Positions 1 to 11,298 of a stretch of 64,000 bases of DNA are shown piece by piece. The DNA is taken from the NCBI RefSeq assembly GCF_026230105.1, contig NC_079476.1, positions 35,206,559-35,270,558 on the forward strand. Direction: 5' to 3'. The translations under genes were made by a program, and so were the position numbers. The stretch comes from Diorhabda sublineata (lineage: Eukaryota; Arthropoda; Insecta; Coleoptera; Chrysomelidae). Within the stretch, counting starts at the first letter, position 1; each line of letters opens with the position of its first letter. Under the pieces are notes generated by a model, which worked only from the letters and a program-made list of their open reading frames with translations, was not told the origin of the DNA and ran no database searches.

Positions 1-220
1 GTGTTTCAGTGAGAAATTTCGGAAAGTAATTTTTTCCGTGACGTCTCCGAAAAATTCATCTATTCTGCAACAATTAATTAGCATTAGTCGAGCACTTAAT
101 TATTCCGGCCTTAACGAGTATATAATTCTTCCCCAATGATAGTTTTTTACTGAGAAAACTCGGAAAAAGTTAGTTCTTTCGTGATGTATCCGAAAAATTC
201 ATTTTTTGTCGCAGCATTTA
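1..220. repeat. Diverged tandem repeat, unit about 141 bp
   Basis: The segments starting near 8 and 149 share TGAGAAA...TCGGAAA followed by TCC-rich text and CCGAAAAATTCAT. A weaker third copy lies at about 575-650 (CTGAGAAAAC...TTTTTCCGAAGAA), separated by the LINE tail at 224-395. Confidence 0.6.
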
Positions 221-223
221 GAT

Positions 224-395
224 AGGTACCTTATTAGAGAGGAAGAGAAATGCTTTATTGTCAAAAAATTGTTCCAATTTATAGACAAAATCTTGTAAAA
301 ACTGAAACACAAACATAAAAATAACTGAATAATGATACAAATAGAATAAAATTTCAATATACAGAAGAAAACTATAATAAGGAACAAAATTATAG
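224..395 (-). mobile_element. LINE 3' tail, copy 1
   Basis: The reverse complement ends TTTTTTGACAATAAAGCATTT followed by a CTCTT-type tail. A closely similar copy is at 39755-39968 on the plus strand, with the same T-rich body (ATCATTATT..AGTTATTTTT..TGTTTG). The CAATAAA signal and simple tail suggest a non-LTR retrotransposon 3' end that inserted into the tandem repeat at 1-650. Confidence 0.55.
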
Positions 396-862
396 GTAAT
401 AGAATGTCTCTTTAACTATGACTTGTGAAAAATAGCAATCTTGTTTATTCTTGATTTAAACTAAAGTTCAACCATAGTTTTAGTTAAATCTTTGGTTTTA
501 CTTAGAACATTTTAATAAAATTTCTTGTAAACGATTTTGTTTATTTAGGACCTAACAACGCTACATAAGTACAATTCCTCGCAATAATAGTGTTCTGCTG
601 AGAAAACTTACATAACTTGTTTGCCACGTCTTTTTCCGAAGAATAGAATAATTTTTTTACAAAAGATTTTTTCTATCCTTGAAGCATTCTAGTTTCATTA
701 TCTATTGATTTTGTACATTTAGCTTGCATTGCTTTGGTAACATTATTTCGAAGTTAGCAGCACAGCCAATTTCTCAAAAAATTGCACAGCGGAAAATTTC
801 GTAATGTGGCACTTAATTAGTTCTCAATTTTAATAATAATTTTAATTGAAATGTACCTTTAG

Positions 863-1241
863 ATGGACACAGATGTTACCCAACAAACGAATTCTGTTAT
901 CGGAGAACCTCAAAATAATACCCATTCCATCGCTGGAACATCCAAAGATACAATAAAGCTTAATCCGAAAAAAGAATCTGAAGATTCTTGTTCGGAAGAA
1001 AGTGACGTTGAACCAGATCTAATAGAAACAATAAATTACAACGTAATTTCATCTATCGGTGGTATGAAGGATTTAGTACCTGAAGAAGAGCTTAGCAATA
1101 CATTCTTCCACAGATATTTTAGTAACCATAGTAATAGTTTACCTTCTAAGATGACAATGACGTCTAGAAGGTTGTCTCAATGTAGAGAGGAGGACGAAGA
1201 AGAAGAGAAACGAGAGCCCTCGAATATGTCTACGATATCTG
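863..1241 (+). CDS. Exon 1 of a large host gene (possible AMPK gamma/SNF4Agamma-type N-terminal region)
   Basis: This exon encodes about 126 residues of acidic, Ser/Glu-rich, probably disordered sequence. It starts at an ATG (863) that directly follows an in-frame TAG. The same bases (CCTTTAG before the ATG) could also be a 3' splice site, so this may be either an initiator exon or an internal exon whose first codon is Met. It carries a basophilic kinase-like motif (SRRLS, near residue 103) and a run of Asp/Glu just after it. The 5' splice site is CTG|GTTAGT at 1241/1242, leaving phase 1. The leftover G plus GT from the next exon makes Gly, and the frame then stays open. Spliced continuity with the exons to the right is inferred. 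The function is not shown by the sequence; the AMPK gamma suggestion rests on recollection of insect family N-termini. Confidence 0.7.
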
Positions 1242-1594
1242 GTTAGTATTAAGGTACCAATAGTAATTCCAGCACTAATCTTATTAATATTTATCTTCGT
1301 TGATGATTTATCATTCATTACTTATTTACTGATAGGACTAGATAAAAAGATGTTTTTTTTGTGTCACTGTCAAAAAAACTTGATATATCTGCATCTTTAT
1401 TAATGCGTAAATGTAAACTTTTACTCACTGCCAAAATGAATATCAAATATTCCTATTTGAAGGATGTAAGTCAATTATTAATTGAAGATTCATCATACAA
1501 AAATTTGAAATAATAGTTTATAGTTAAGCTTGAACAATTACTCCTAACATAAAATCCCGAACATGTTGCTGCTGATCTGAAACGTTAAGCTGTG

Positions 1595-1690
1595 TCCACA
1601 CTAGGTCGATCAACACCATTCGACTTTGTCGCTCGACAATGTCGAACTGCGAACCTGTCGCTCGACTTTGTCGAACCATGTCGTGTCGAA
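1595..1690. repeat. CpG-dense palindromic TCGA cluster
   Basis: The motif GTCGCTCGAC(TTTG/AATG)TCGAAC is repeated several times in both orientations, inside otherwise AT-rich DNA. It follows GTGTCCACACTAGG, which looks like the end of a DNA transposon, but I cannot assign a family. Confidence 0.5.
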
Positions 1691-3009
1691 TCGAACAGAA
1701 CCCTAATCAGGTCGGCTTTTTTTTGAGAGGCAATTGGGTTACGCAAACGAGAGAGAAGTTAGACACTGTGTACGGAGACTCTACACCAACATTCACGATC
1801 TAGTCATGTGGTTGTTTTACTTAGAGGGATATTTTGATCAGACGAGGACGTTATCGTAAACGTCTATTTTGAGAAGAAAAACGGTTTAAATATAAAAATG
1901 ATTATGAGAAAAACTGTCTTGTTTATTTGTTAGGCTGAAAACTTTTCAGACAACCCTCGTATGTCGGTTAAGTTAGTGGCTATTTTGTTCAAACGACTCG
2001 TCGTACACAATTTTGTAGTTGATACAATTCAGTATGTACTAAATACAAATAATACTGTTAACTGTATGGAGCGGTTGTTGATTTTTTATTTTGCCATCAA
2101 TGCAATCGGGCTTTTTATTTGCATCATTTATTTATTTCACCATAAAAACTAATTATCCAAGAAATTCTAGCTTTGTTAATGTTAGTTTTACGAATTCAGC
2201 TAATTTAATGGGTATGGAATTTATTCTGTATAATGAAAATACAAATTCTGTTTAAATAATTAAAATTCCAAATTGCAAAACTGTTGAATGTAACAGACAT
2301 CCATATAAATTATATAAATATTTAACTAAATAATTTTGTAAACATTTCTCAGTTTCATTTATAATGTTTTAATAAGATTATTGCTGGATATTTCAGAAGC
2401 CAAATAAATTAAACGAAAATAAAATTTGCTGTTAATTCATCCCATTTATTGTACTGTTAATAAAATATTCATTGTTTTATTTAATAATGCCATTATGTCC
2501 TTGTTAAGCCGAAATTGGTCTATTTATTTTAAAATATTCTTTCAAAGTACCCTATTGTTATAATTTTTGATAAACAACGAAATTATTTTCCCCGATAAAT
2601 CGTCCTTTCTTCACCTATTTTTTAAAATTAACGATTTATCAAGAAAAACAATGAAAAGATAAAGAAATTTACATATTGTTTCGATCCTTTAGAAAACCAT
2701 CATCACCATTCTTTTCAATTTAAATATTTCATGCATTACATCTACTTTGATGCAAAAACATCACATCGTTCACATCGGTAGGGTTACAATACTGAAAATG
2801 ATGTAAAATAATCATTCGTATTCTTGAAAATGGTATGGAACTACGCAAACTAAACATCTGGTAACAGACAGAAACTTAATTTTGTCTTTGGTGGTCTAAA
2901 CAACTTTCCTCGGTCCACATCGGTTTTCTAATAAATAATTTTAACGTGAATATCGGTTTTGTAACCAAATTGACGGATATCAAATGACAGTCTTGTTTTC
3001 ATATATACA

Positions 3010-3619
3010 TAGGGTGTTTCGTAATAGCATTCCAATCTCTATTATTCTATAAGTAAATATAAGGAAGAAACATGGTATAACAAAACTTCCAAAGACGCTT
3101 CGTAAGTGAGTTATAGTGAGCGATAAATTTCGCCCGTATTCCTGATCCACCAATAATAGGGAGCCATATTGAATGTCTCGGGTCTGATATTGTCAACAAT
3201 TAAAAATATAGCTTAAATCTAAAATATTATTACATTCGTAAAATGGAAATAAATATTTTTTTTAATATTATCCACTGGCCTACATCATTTTGGTTTTGAT
3301 TTTTGTTGAGGTTGAATATACACATCATTCTCTGCAAAATTAAATTTTCTGTTTTATTTGAAAATTTAATGCATTTATTTGGTATTTAACCAAGTTATTT
3401 TACTCCAAACGTAAAAAAGTGTATTTTGGAGAGTTTTTTGTATTTAAAGTCAGTTAACGTAAAAACTATTATAGTTACAGATTTGAGACGAAATCTATCG
3501 CTAACTATAAATCGCTTACGAAGCGTTTTTGGAAGTTTTGTTATACCAACTTTTTTCATTCTACTTACCTATAGAATCATTTCCCGAGAGATTGGAGTGC
3601 TATTCCGAAACACCCTGTA
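3010..3619. mobile_element. Fold-back/MITE element with about 140-bp terminal inverted repeats
   Basis: The left end AGGGTGTTTCGTAATAGCAT is inverted at the right as ...GCTATTCCGAAACACCCTGT. Inside, GGTATAACAAAACTTCCAAA and CGCTTCGTAAG are matched in reverse near 3510-3550. Both ends sit in ATATAT-type flanks, so the target site is probably TA-rich. Small open frames inside are shadows. Confidence 0.8.
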
Positions 3620-3779
3620 TATATATGACGATATATGTATGTAAAATATTGGGCTTACATCCATTACAGATAATGAATTTCCTTTCATGCTACGTGGATT
3701 CATCTTTTGCGGTGTATCACTCCGCTTTGAGTTTCCTTTGTTCACTTTCCAACCTGTCATAGCTTCTTGCTCGTTTGCT

Positions 3780-4330
3780 ACCGCTGCAATATCCTGCATT
3801 ACTTGTTGTTTCTATCGTGCTTTAGGTCGACTTCTGTCCTATGTCTGACACTCACTTTATTATCTTCCATATCGAACCATTTACGCCTTTGTATCTTTAT
3901 CATGGTCGCTATATCACCCTCTTTCACGTCGCTCTTTATCTCGTGATTCATTAACCTTCTTGGGTATCCCCCATTAGTTTTGATGAAGTCCTAATATCTT
4001 CTTTAAGATCTTTCTATCCAATAATAGAAGATCTTTTTAGTCCTTTCTCGATAAGCACATGGTTTCAGCTCCATATGTAATGATTGATCTAATTCCTGTT
4101 CTGTATATTGTCGACTTTGCGTTTGTGATCAGCTCTTTTACTCTTCAGAAATTTCACATACCCACAGTACACTCTATATTCAATTATTTGCCTCGCTCAT
4201 TGTCACACACAAATCTTTCACTTTCTGGAATCGGAATCGACCCAGAATGATCTCACTCTGTTCATTTGACCTTCTCTTGGATACCAACACGTACTTTGTA
4301 CTCTCAACGACGTTTATCTTAATTCTTCTT
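3780..4330 (-). pseudogene. LINE reverse transcriptase C-terminal relic
   Basis: Broken minus-strand frames read STKYVLVSKRRSNEQSEI, then RFRFQKVKDLCV, and further on IKIQRRKWFDMEDNKVSVR. These match the order KTKYM..., F..V..FKYLG and R.KW.GH..RM seen after the polymerase core of insect LINE RT proteins. Many stops, no intact domain. Confidence 0.5.
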
Positions 4331-4984
4331 TATTAGATTATTCCTTCGTTCTCTATATCCGTGTCTTAAAACTACATTCGATAGTGGTTTTTCTTTATTA
4401 CAGCTGTATCCAGTAAATACAAATGTAGTACCATCACCTTCCTCATGATTGTTGATTTACTAGTGACAACATCTTATGCGTGAATTATTAAGTTTCTTAT
4501 GCATTTGGTACAGGAAGCTAGTGTACCTCTATAGGTAAAACTATCCTAATTATATGCATTTGGTATTCATTATTAATTATTTAATCTTTAATTCTTCCGA
4601 TTCTTATAAACTAACTGTTTTTAACTATTCTTGATTCTAGCTTTTTGGTCTCTGCTATTTGTTCTATATAATAAAAATTGTTACAGTTTCCCGTTTTGCT
4701 TTCTTGAGTGACTTGGTTCTACATCTCTCCTTGAACGTTTATCTTATGTGACTTGTCTCTTTGATTACTTCTGCATTACTTATTTGTATTATTCCGTCAA
4801 AATAGTATACATATTCTATCATCAATTTTTAACCAAGTGATTAAATTATATTGGATTTGATGATGAAGAATAAAGCTTAAATATGGATTTAGGCATATAG
4901 AGGAAATTCGACGTCCCGGTTTAACGTAATCAAGTTATCGTCCACTCTACCGATGTGAACATGGATACGAAACGATTTTATAAT

Positions 4985-6305
4985 ACACACTCTTGAGCAA
5001 AAAATCGACTCGGGCGACACCCCTGCAATCGCAAGTCACTGGCAAAAAAACAGCACGAAATTGTATTTTTCTTAGCAAAATCTTGAAACTTATTGTATTA
5101 GCTTCAAAATGATGTAAAATATTATAATACTTCTTATTCTAACAGTCCAATAATATGTTATGATCGGTAACCACTCTTTTTATGCATGTTTACCATAGTG
5201 CTAAGCCATCAAACGTCAACCGGTTTACATCTCCGTTAATAACAAACAACAATTCTACCCGAAATTGGACATGAGTGATGAAGCTGTTCAAACAGTCACC
5301 CTATTTGGACAAGGACAGAGTCAGCGAGAAGTGGCTACTGCATTGAACGTTAGTCAGTTTCTAGAGTTTACCGTTTTTACCAAAAGAATGGTAACTTATA
5401 GAAGACACGGTTCCTGAAGAAAAAGGTGCGCATCCGAAAGAGATGACCGATTAATCGTCAGCACATGTCTAAGAAATCGGACCCTCACTGGTGTTCGAGT
5501 CCAACAAGAACTCAAAGTAACGCGAGAGTGACTCTGAGTGGTTGGAGGCCAGTTACTGATCGCAAATGAATCCCAGCCCTCCGAGCACAGTTCGTCTACG
5601 ATTCGCCAAAGAACATGTTAATTGGACTAACGAAGAATGGGGCTCCGTTCTCTTCTCAGACGAAAGCAGAGTGTGTCTGCTTGGTAGCGATAGAACAGGA
5701 CGAGTCTACAAAAGTCCTGTAGAAAGATTCCCGTAGTATTCCACAAAACAAAACGTTGCTTTTGGAGGAGGTTCTGTGATAGTTTGGAAGGATTTCAATG
5801 GAAGCAAAAACCGAATTGGTTTTTATTGAAACTGGCAACGGAGCGGGGGTATTCACAGTTAACTGATACATAGAAGAAATTTTAAGGGATCACGTCGTTT
5901 CGTACGTCAGTTTCATCGGCAAAACTTCATCGTAATGCAGGACAATGGCCGTCGCGTCGTCCACATACTGCCAGCGCGTAGCTCGGACCTAATTTCTATC
6001 GAGCATTCTTGTGATGAATTTAAGGGAATAGTTCGGGTTAAAAATCCTGCACCAGCCACGAAATTGGACCTCAAAACGGCGCTCACTGAAGAATGGGATA
6101 GTATCGAACAAGATCGAGTTTGATATTTTTTCTTTACCAAAAAATAACTCAATTACAACATACCATTCATTTTAAAGCTAAGACTAATAGCTTAGAGGTG
6201 CTAAAATCAGAAAAAGATCGGTAGCTACAGATTTTTTGCTAGAGACTTTTGACTGCGAGCGTGCGACTTGAATCGATTTTTTTGCTCTCACGAATGGAGT
6301 TTTAT
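4985..6305 (+). mobile_element. Tc1-like DNA transposon (defective)
   Basis: Diverged terminal inverted repeats flank a Tc1-type transposase relic. The left end (4985-5050) reads CACTCTTGAGCAAAAAATCG. The right end (6226-6300), reversed, reads CATTCGTGAGAGCAAAAAAA followed by TCGATTC. TA dinucleotides lie at both edges, as expected for Tc1/mariner integration. Confidence 0.8.
5271..6123 (+). pseudogene. Tc1-family (DD34E) transposase pseudogene
   Basis: The start ATGAGTGATGAAGC opens a helix-turn-helix-like region (FGQGQSQREVATALNVS) and meets a stop after 48 codons. Other frames then give LRNRTLTGVRVQQELKV (second HTH), LRFAKEHVNWTNEEWGSVLF with SDES holding the first catalytic Asp, and MQDNGRR with the second Asp. 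SIEHSCDEFK retains the Glu. The second Asp and the Glu are only about 19 residues apart instead of 34, so a short in-frame deletion has removed part of the catalytic core. At least two frameshifts and several stops are present. The last 62 codons (5938-6123) are open. Confidence 0.8.
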
Positions 6306-6400
6306 TGTAAACATCCATAACACGTCGTTTTTAAGAATTGATTCTGCAAAAATACAACCAATTTAGGCTTTTCGATAACTCAGTTATAAAGATTTTCTTC

Positions 6401-6421
6401 ATATATATATATATATATATA
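6401..6421. repeat. (AT)n microsatellite at the exon 2 acceptor
   Basis: About ten AT units lie 15 bases upstream of the exon 2 acceptor. Confidence 0.9.
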
Positions 6422-6436
6422 TTATGTAATTACTAG

Positions 6437-6882
6437 GTAGCGATAAATCACTTTCTGAGTCTTCGAGCGGTTCGAAAACGTCTGTGATAGATACTGTCAG
6501 TGGCCCTACCCACAAATTTGTGATAACGAAAACCAAAACTATTAATGAAACCAAAAACGAAGAAAAGGAATCCAAAAGTGAAAAAGAACCTAAAAATGAT
6601 AAAAACGAGAAGAAAGAATTATCGGAAGCTGCTAAGATTTTTGCCAGAAATAAGGAGTATCGTATGGCCAATACAGTATTAGGTGTGCCTTCACAAGACG
6701 CCGCCAGACCTTCGTTACGGTCGATTTTTAGATCTCCTTTACAGAGTCCTCATTACGATTCTAGATTTTTCGATTCTTCTTTAATTTCCATGAAAAGCCA
6801 AACTTCTAGTAGTTCAACTTTGGACTATGTCGGAAGCAATGAAGATGTTTGGGTTAAAATGCCTCCCAGTGAATTGAAACGC
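6437..6882 (+). CDS. Exon 2 of the large host gene
   Basis: The acceptor TACTAG is at 6436 and the donor CGC|GTAAGT at 6882/6883. The exon takes phase 1 in and gives phase 0 out. It adds about 149 residues: a Ser-rich start, a Lys/Glu-rich charged stretch (ETKNEEKESKSEKEPKND), a short helix-like part (ELSEAAKIFARNKEY), then a Ser-rich tail with SLRSIFRSP and several Ser-Pro sites. The IFRS-plus-Ser/Pro pattern recalls the N-terminus of vertebrate PRKAG2. That is a resemblance from memory, not an alignment. A dinucleotide (AT)n run lies at 6401-6421, just before the acceptor, where a pyrimidine tract would normally be. The minus-strand open frame over this exon is a shadow. Confidence 0.8.
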
Positions 6883-8776
6883 GTAAGTAGTGTTATATTT
6901 TTCTACGTCGTCGATCATATTATTACCAATCTAGAATCCCACCAGTATAAGATCCGAATGGAAAACATCCTTCACCAATCTATTTACTAGATTATTTTTT
7001 TCCTTGTATTTCGACTCAATGTAATACTGGTATTCTCAATTTCCAATTTTCGTGTCTCCTATGTAGCCTATGCTGGGTTCAGAACATCAGCCCACAAAAA
7101 AGCTGACGAAATTCGCGTCTAGAGACAATTCGAGGGTTGCTACTTAAATTTTGAAGTTTCGAGCTAGGCATATAAAAATAAATATTTATAATTGGATAAG
7201 GCTTCATTGTTTTTCAAAATCTTCTCTATATACTTTTGCATACGTTTGAATCAATTGTGGAATCATTTTTTCCATTGTAATTGAGCTACCCCCAATCCTT
7301 GTGGTTTGAACGCATCAACAGCTTCTTCAGGTATAGTAACACGTTAACCTTGCAATTTATTTTTGATCTGCGGGAACAAGAAGAAATAATTGGATGCCAA
7401 ACAAGGGCTGTACAGCCTGTTTCGGCTGTTCAAAAAAGTTTTTGTTTGAATTTATGTGTGAGAAATCGCATTGTCGTGATGGAGAATGATTCCTCTTGTG
7501 CGATTGGTTTCCCTGATTATTTCGAACACTTCTGGCAAACAAATACTGGTGTTACACTCCGAATTGACCGTTCTACTTTGCTCTAATGGAACGGTGTGTC
7601 ACATAACGGCCGATTTTTGGATGGAAAACACGGTGGATCGAGATGATGCTTCATCACCGAAAGTCGCTTCGATGTTTTTGTTGATATCAGAATTGACTTA
7701 TTTACATCAGTGTTGCCATATCTCAAAACTTGAGTAGCAATCCTAGTACCTTTTGTAAGTTTTTGTTTGTCGAAGTTGTAAGTTCCGGCCTATCTAATAA
7801 TATTAACCGTATTGAACATAAGCTACTGGGTTTCTCATCCCCTTTTACACTTTTTAAAATAAATCAAATTGTCAAATTTAACAATTACAGTTTTATATTT
7901 TTTTTTATAATCTGATAATGGCTAATACCAACTTTCGTGTTATACTTGTATCAAAAACTTTCAATTTATTTGAGTTATTTCTCACTAAAATGTTAATTTA
8001 CTGATTACACGATTTTATAACACACACACTCCTACGAGCCTCCACCCTCAGTTTATTTACAAAATATTTCCATATTTAATACTATTTTTGTGACTATTTG
8101 TTGCTTAAAAGTGGATAATTACTATATATAATTCCTAATCTAGGTAGACACATGATAAAAATATTTAACAATAACGAATACCAATTGTTTGTGTGACATT
8201 TATATAATTTTTTATTGATTTCCTATTATTAACACTATAGTATTGTATTAATCTCCACTTAATAACTTATTTCATTTATCTATGTTACTATTTCCTTCAT
8301 CGACTATTTATATCTATATCCTTCCTTCTGTAATAACAGAATGATGTATATTGATAATTAATTCCTCCAGCTGTTATATGTCTGCAATAAGTACGTACCA
8401 ATAATGAACCCTATTGTATATTGTCTGCAAAAGAAGACTTCCTCCCTGTTTTCTTTTGGATATTGGATAAAAACTTATTCTATTCCTACTGAACAATTCT
8501 TAGAAGCATTGAAGTACATTGCTTCATCATCTGGAAACCCTTAAAAAATGTCAAAGTAATTTTTCCTCGAAGTCGTTTTCGACAATAAAAACACTTGACC
8601 GAACAGTACCAAGTGATAACTCTGATATGGTTAAATGTTCATACCTACAGATCATATAAAACTTTTCCGTTAATACTCTACTTGCCTCATAATTCCTTTT
8701 CAGAGGTTCAAAATAAGTTTGGTCCTTTATATGCATGATTATATACAAAATAACGATATGTCTTATTTCTGTTTAG
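6883..8776 (+). other. Intron 2
   Basis: It contains one internally deleted mariner (7133-7743). The stretch 7745-8776 is AT-rich with no gene seen. Near 7985 a short segment resembles the outer end of the 4985-6305 Tc1 element (CGATTTTATAA...CACACTC) and may be a solo end. Confidence 0.6.
7133..7743 (-). mobile_element. Internally deleted mariner, family A copy 1
   Basis: Terminal inverted repeats GGGTTGCTACTTAAATTTTGA (left) and, reversed, GGATTGCTACTCAAGTTTTG (right) bound about 610 bp. The minus-strand relic reads PLCDTPFH..KVERSIRSV, then EESFSITTM, LASNYFFLFPQIKNKLQG and IPEEAVDAF. These are pieces of the mariner C-terminal half (the PND(F/Y)FLFP block and PEEAVDAF). The N-terminal half is missing. 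The same family is at 29758-30752. Confidence 0.75.
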
Positions 8777-9076
8777 GAATTGGGTTCCCAACCTCTACCT
8801 CAAACTACAACGGAAGATGATAGCGGCCTACCGCGCCCCAGATCTGGTACTTGGGGTTCTAAAACAGATAAACAGAAATCTAAGGAAACACCAGAGTCGA
8901 GACGGAAAAAAGAAAAGGAGAGTAGAAGCGGAGCAGCCTCCAGGTCCAATTCATCCGAAAGGAGAGGATCTGTGGATGCTAGTCCGAAAAAACACGGGTT
9001 CAGAAAAAGATCGAATTCAGATGCCGGCAAAAGGAAAGGGAACATTTTCATGGCTTCTATGAAAAGTGCAATGGTG
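8777..9076 (+). CDS. Exon 3 of the large host gene, Ser/Arg/Lys-rich
   Basis: The acceptor TGTTTAG ends at 8776 and the donor GTG|GTACGT lies at 9076/9077. The exon is exactly 100 codons, phase 0 on both sides. The peptide opens ELGSQPLPQ and has RPRSGTW, a long Lys/Glu/Arg stretch, ERRGSVD, FRKRSNSD and AGKRKGN, and ends MASMKSAMV. The RRGS and RKRS motifs are consensus-like sites for PKA, AMPK or other basophilic kinases. No folded domain or membrane segment is visible. An overlapping frame (8817-9062) is open but is out of phase with both splice sites and reads as a shadow. The match of both splice sites with the phases of exons 2 and 4 makes this a strong exon call. Confidence 0.82.
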
Positions 9077-9174
9077 GTACGTTGAAAAATGGATTTTTAA
9101 TATAAATGAAAATATCAATGTCTTCTGTAAAACTATAACTATGAACCTATTATATATTTCAATTATGTTTTCAG

Positions 9175-9399
9175 CATACTGGGTTGATGCAAGCAAAGAA
9201 AACACCCAGAGATGGTTCCGCTCATCCTGTATTAGACGATGATAACGATCCAAAATACTATCATACAGTTACAGCAGCAGCAACTGTTAGCCGCAGCCCG
9301 ATGACTAAGGTTATGGATATTTTCAGAAAACCTCACATATCCACAACCACACAGACATCAGAAGAAGAAAAGGAAAAGAAGGACAAGAAGAAGGAAAAA
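9175..9399 (+). CDS. Exon 4 of the large host gene, first copy of a duplicated exon
   Basis: The acceptor TTTTCAG ends at 9174, only 98 bases after exon 3, and the donor is AAA|GTTAGT at 9399/9400. The exon is 75 codons, phase 0-0. Its core is PRDGSAHPV, then YYHTVTA, then SRSPMTKVMDIFR, followed by a Thr-rich piece and a Lys/Glu tail (EEKEKKDKKKEK). The same three blocks recur in the same order in the exon at 13149-13334, so the two are paralogous. Because both are symmetric phase 0-0 exons, either can be skipped or both kept without a frameshift. The DGSAHP...MTKVMD...FR pattern is what most suggests to me a long insect AMPK gamma isoform, but this is recall, not a search. Confidence 0.8.
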
Positions 9400-9689
9400 G
9401 TTAGTTAATAGAAAATTATTTCAAAACATTTGGTGTTATTGGAAGAATCGCCCAAGGATACAACCTTATCTTATTATACACTGTCGAGCATACAATTAGG
9501 GAAATTTTAAGTTATTTGAGAATTTTTTATGTTTATCTGTTTTTTTTTCGGTCGTCACATAGTTTGCTGACTGTTGGCTTGAATGAAAAATAAGTTTCTC
9601 TTGTTAAAAATTAATTGAAAGTAATGAAAATGAACAATTTCACTTTTGCTATGATTTTCGTTAAAACATAAGAAATTTTAAAACCTTCA

Positions 9690-10235
9690 GTAGCGAGTAT
9701 TCCTTCCTCTGGTAGTGATAACAACTTGCAAACGACGAGGCGTGCTTTGGATGACATTCTGCGGAAGACTATCACATTACTTCACCAGTATGACCCTAAG
9801 CTCTCTAGAATTCCGGCACATGTCTCCGTAAACGTCTCCCCAAAACTGTATTGCGAGCTGGACAAACAAATTGCGCGATTTGAACCTCGTCAAGGCACTC
9901 GGTAACTACTCGAGCAGTATGGGGCCGTGCATGTTGTTCTAGAACCTCTCTGCGAGTATCAAAAGATATGCCTCACCGTACCATAAATGATCCTTCAGTC
10001 ACTGCGCAATACATGCTTGAGCATATATCTCGCTTTGTCGTCGCCATACTTTTACACAGTTATCTAAGCGCGTGAGACAAAACCGCGATTCATAGGAAAA
10101 CAACAATCCTCTTTTGTCTAAGCAATGTATTCTCGTGCAAAATTTAACTTGGTAATCCGGTGTTCATGGGAAAGCAGCGGGCCAGTAGCTCTAGCTCAAG
10201 AAGGTGATCCAGCATCATGAAGTCCGCCTCCTAAC
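9690..10235 (-). pseudogene. Second Tc1-like transposase relic (minus strand)
   Basis: Reading right to left, frames give HEHRITKLNFARE, MNRGFVSR, YCAVTEGSFMVRYGISFDTR (reading through one stop), then LEQHARPHTARVVTECLDEV and FVCPAR. These correspond to REH..ARLEFARE, the ESRF region, GGGSVMVWGGI and the DNARPHTARVV block of Tc1 proteins. The second catalytic Asp is changed (EQHARPH instead of QDNARPH). Different family from the 4985 element. No inverted repeats found. Confidence 0.7.
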
Positions 10236-11219
10236 TGTTCCCTCAATTATATTTACATTTTCACTACTTGCAGATGATTTCGAAGGGTAACTGTCTCGAC
10301 CGTTTGATTTCTCAAATCACTACAAACGAGAAAACGATAATTTCTAGCTATTGTGGTCTTCATAGTTTATAGTTATATTGTGGGGCTGTTGAGCATATAG
10401 TCCATCATATAGTTATCAAAGGCCGATGTTTTTTGAGAAGCTCATCAGGTGCTTTGGCTGGACCCCAACTGTTTGAACAGCGCTCGTGTGAGTGCTGACC
10501 ACTTACAGATAACGTGGTTAGGTTTCTTCTTCTTTCATGCACCAGCGTCACTCCGGATCGTCTATGATGCCCATGGTGTGGATATAGCGTATCTGGTTAG
10601 AAATCGGATTTCTGGCCTATTTAGTTGAAGCAGTTATTTGGTGTGAGACACACGAGGTCCTTCTATGTGTGCCTTTGCTTGTTTCATGACAGTTGTCTCT
10701 GTGTATCTTTGTCCAGCTTGCATTGCGAGTAGACGGTTGAGAAACGCGATAGCAAAATTTATAGCTACAGAAAGTATCGGTTTCGAGCGCATCGGTGAGC
10801 TCGGCGGTCTTGTTGTAGTCTTCCCTCGTCCTTAACCAGGTCTTCGCGTGAAGAAACCTGCCTCTTCTCTCCTCTGTTATACTCGTTACACACTCGAGAG
10901 ACTTACACCAACGTTTCTTCCCGTTTCGCGCTTACTGTGGACATTTTCTAACGTCCTGCAAAAACAAATACTTATCAAAACAACAAAACTCTTTGTTTAT
11001 TCATGTAATTAGTTAAAATTAGAAAAAAATTTGAAATTTCTGAAATAAATACAAAATAATTTTATGCTCGGCAAAGTTTATATATAAATGTGATTATTGT
11101 GGAATTTTGACAATGAAATACTAAAGTGTACCCTTTTAAATATGTATTCCAAGCTTTTGAAAAAGTATGAATCAAGGACTGAAATTATGACGATGAATAC
11201 ATAGTTATTTGTAGGCTTG

Positions 11220-11221
<2 letters not shown>

Positions 11222-11296
<75 letters not shown>
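11222..11296. repeat. Long (TA)n microsatellite
   Basis: About 37 uninterrupted TA units within intron 4. Confidence 0.95.

Positions 11297-11298
<2 letters not shown>

Larger units (their letters stand above)
1242..6436 (+). other. Intron 1
   Basis: Bounded by the donor after 1241 and the acceptor before 6437. It holds a CpG-rich palindromic patch, a 610-bp fold-back element, a LINE RT relic and a Tc1-like element. The rest (about 1700-3000 and 4340-4980) is AT-rich sequence in which I recognise nothing. Confidence 0.65.

Noticed and set aside
5935..6123. 62-codon plus frame as a possible small gene.
   Set aside because: It is the C-terminal end of the Tc1 transposase relic (MQDN ... SIEH).
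8800..9062. Two extra frames (minus 8800-9051, plus 8817-9062) over exon 3.
   Set aside because: They are shadows of the exon 3 coding frame, whose splice phases fit the neighbours.
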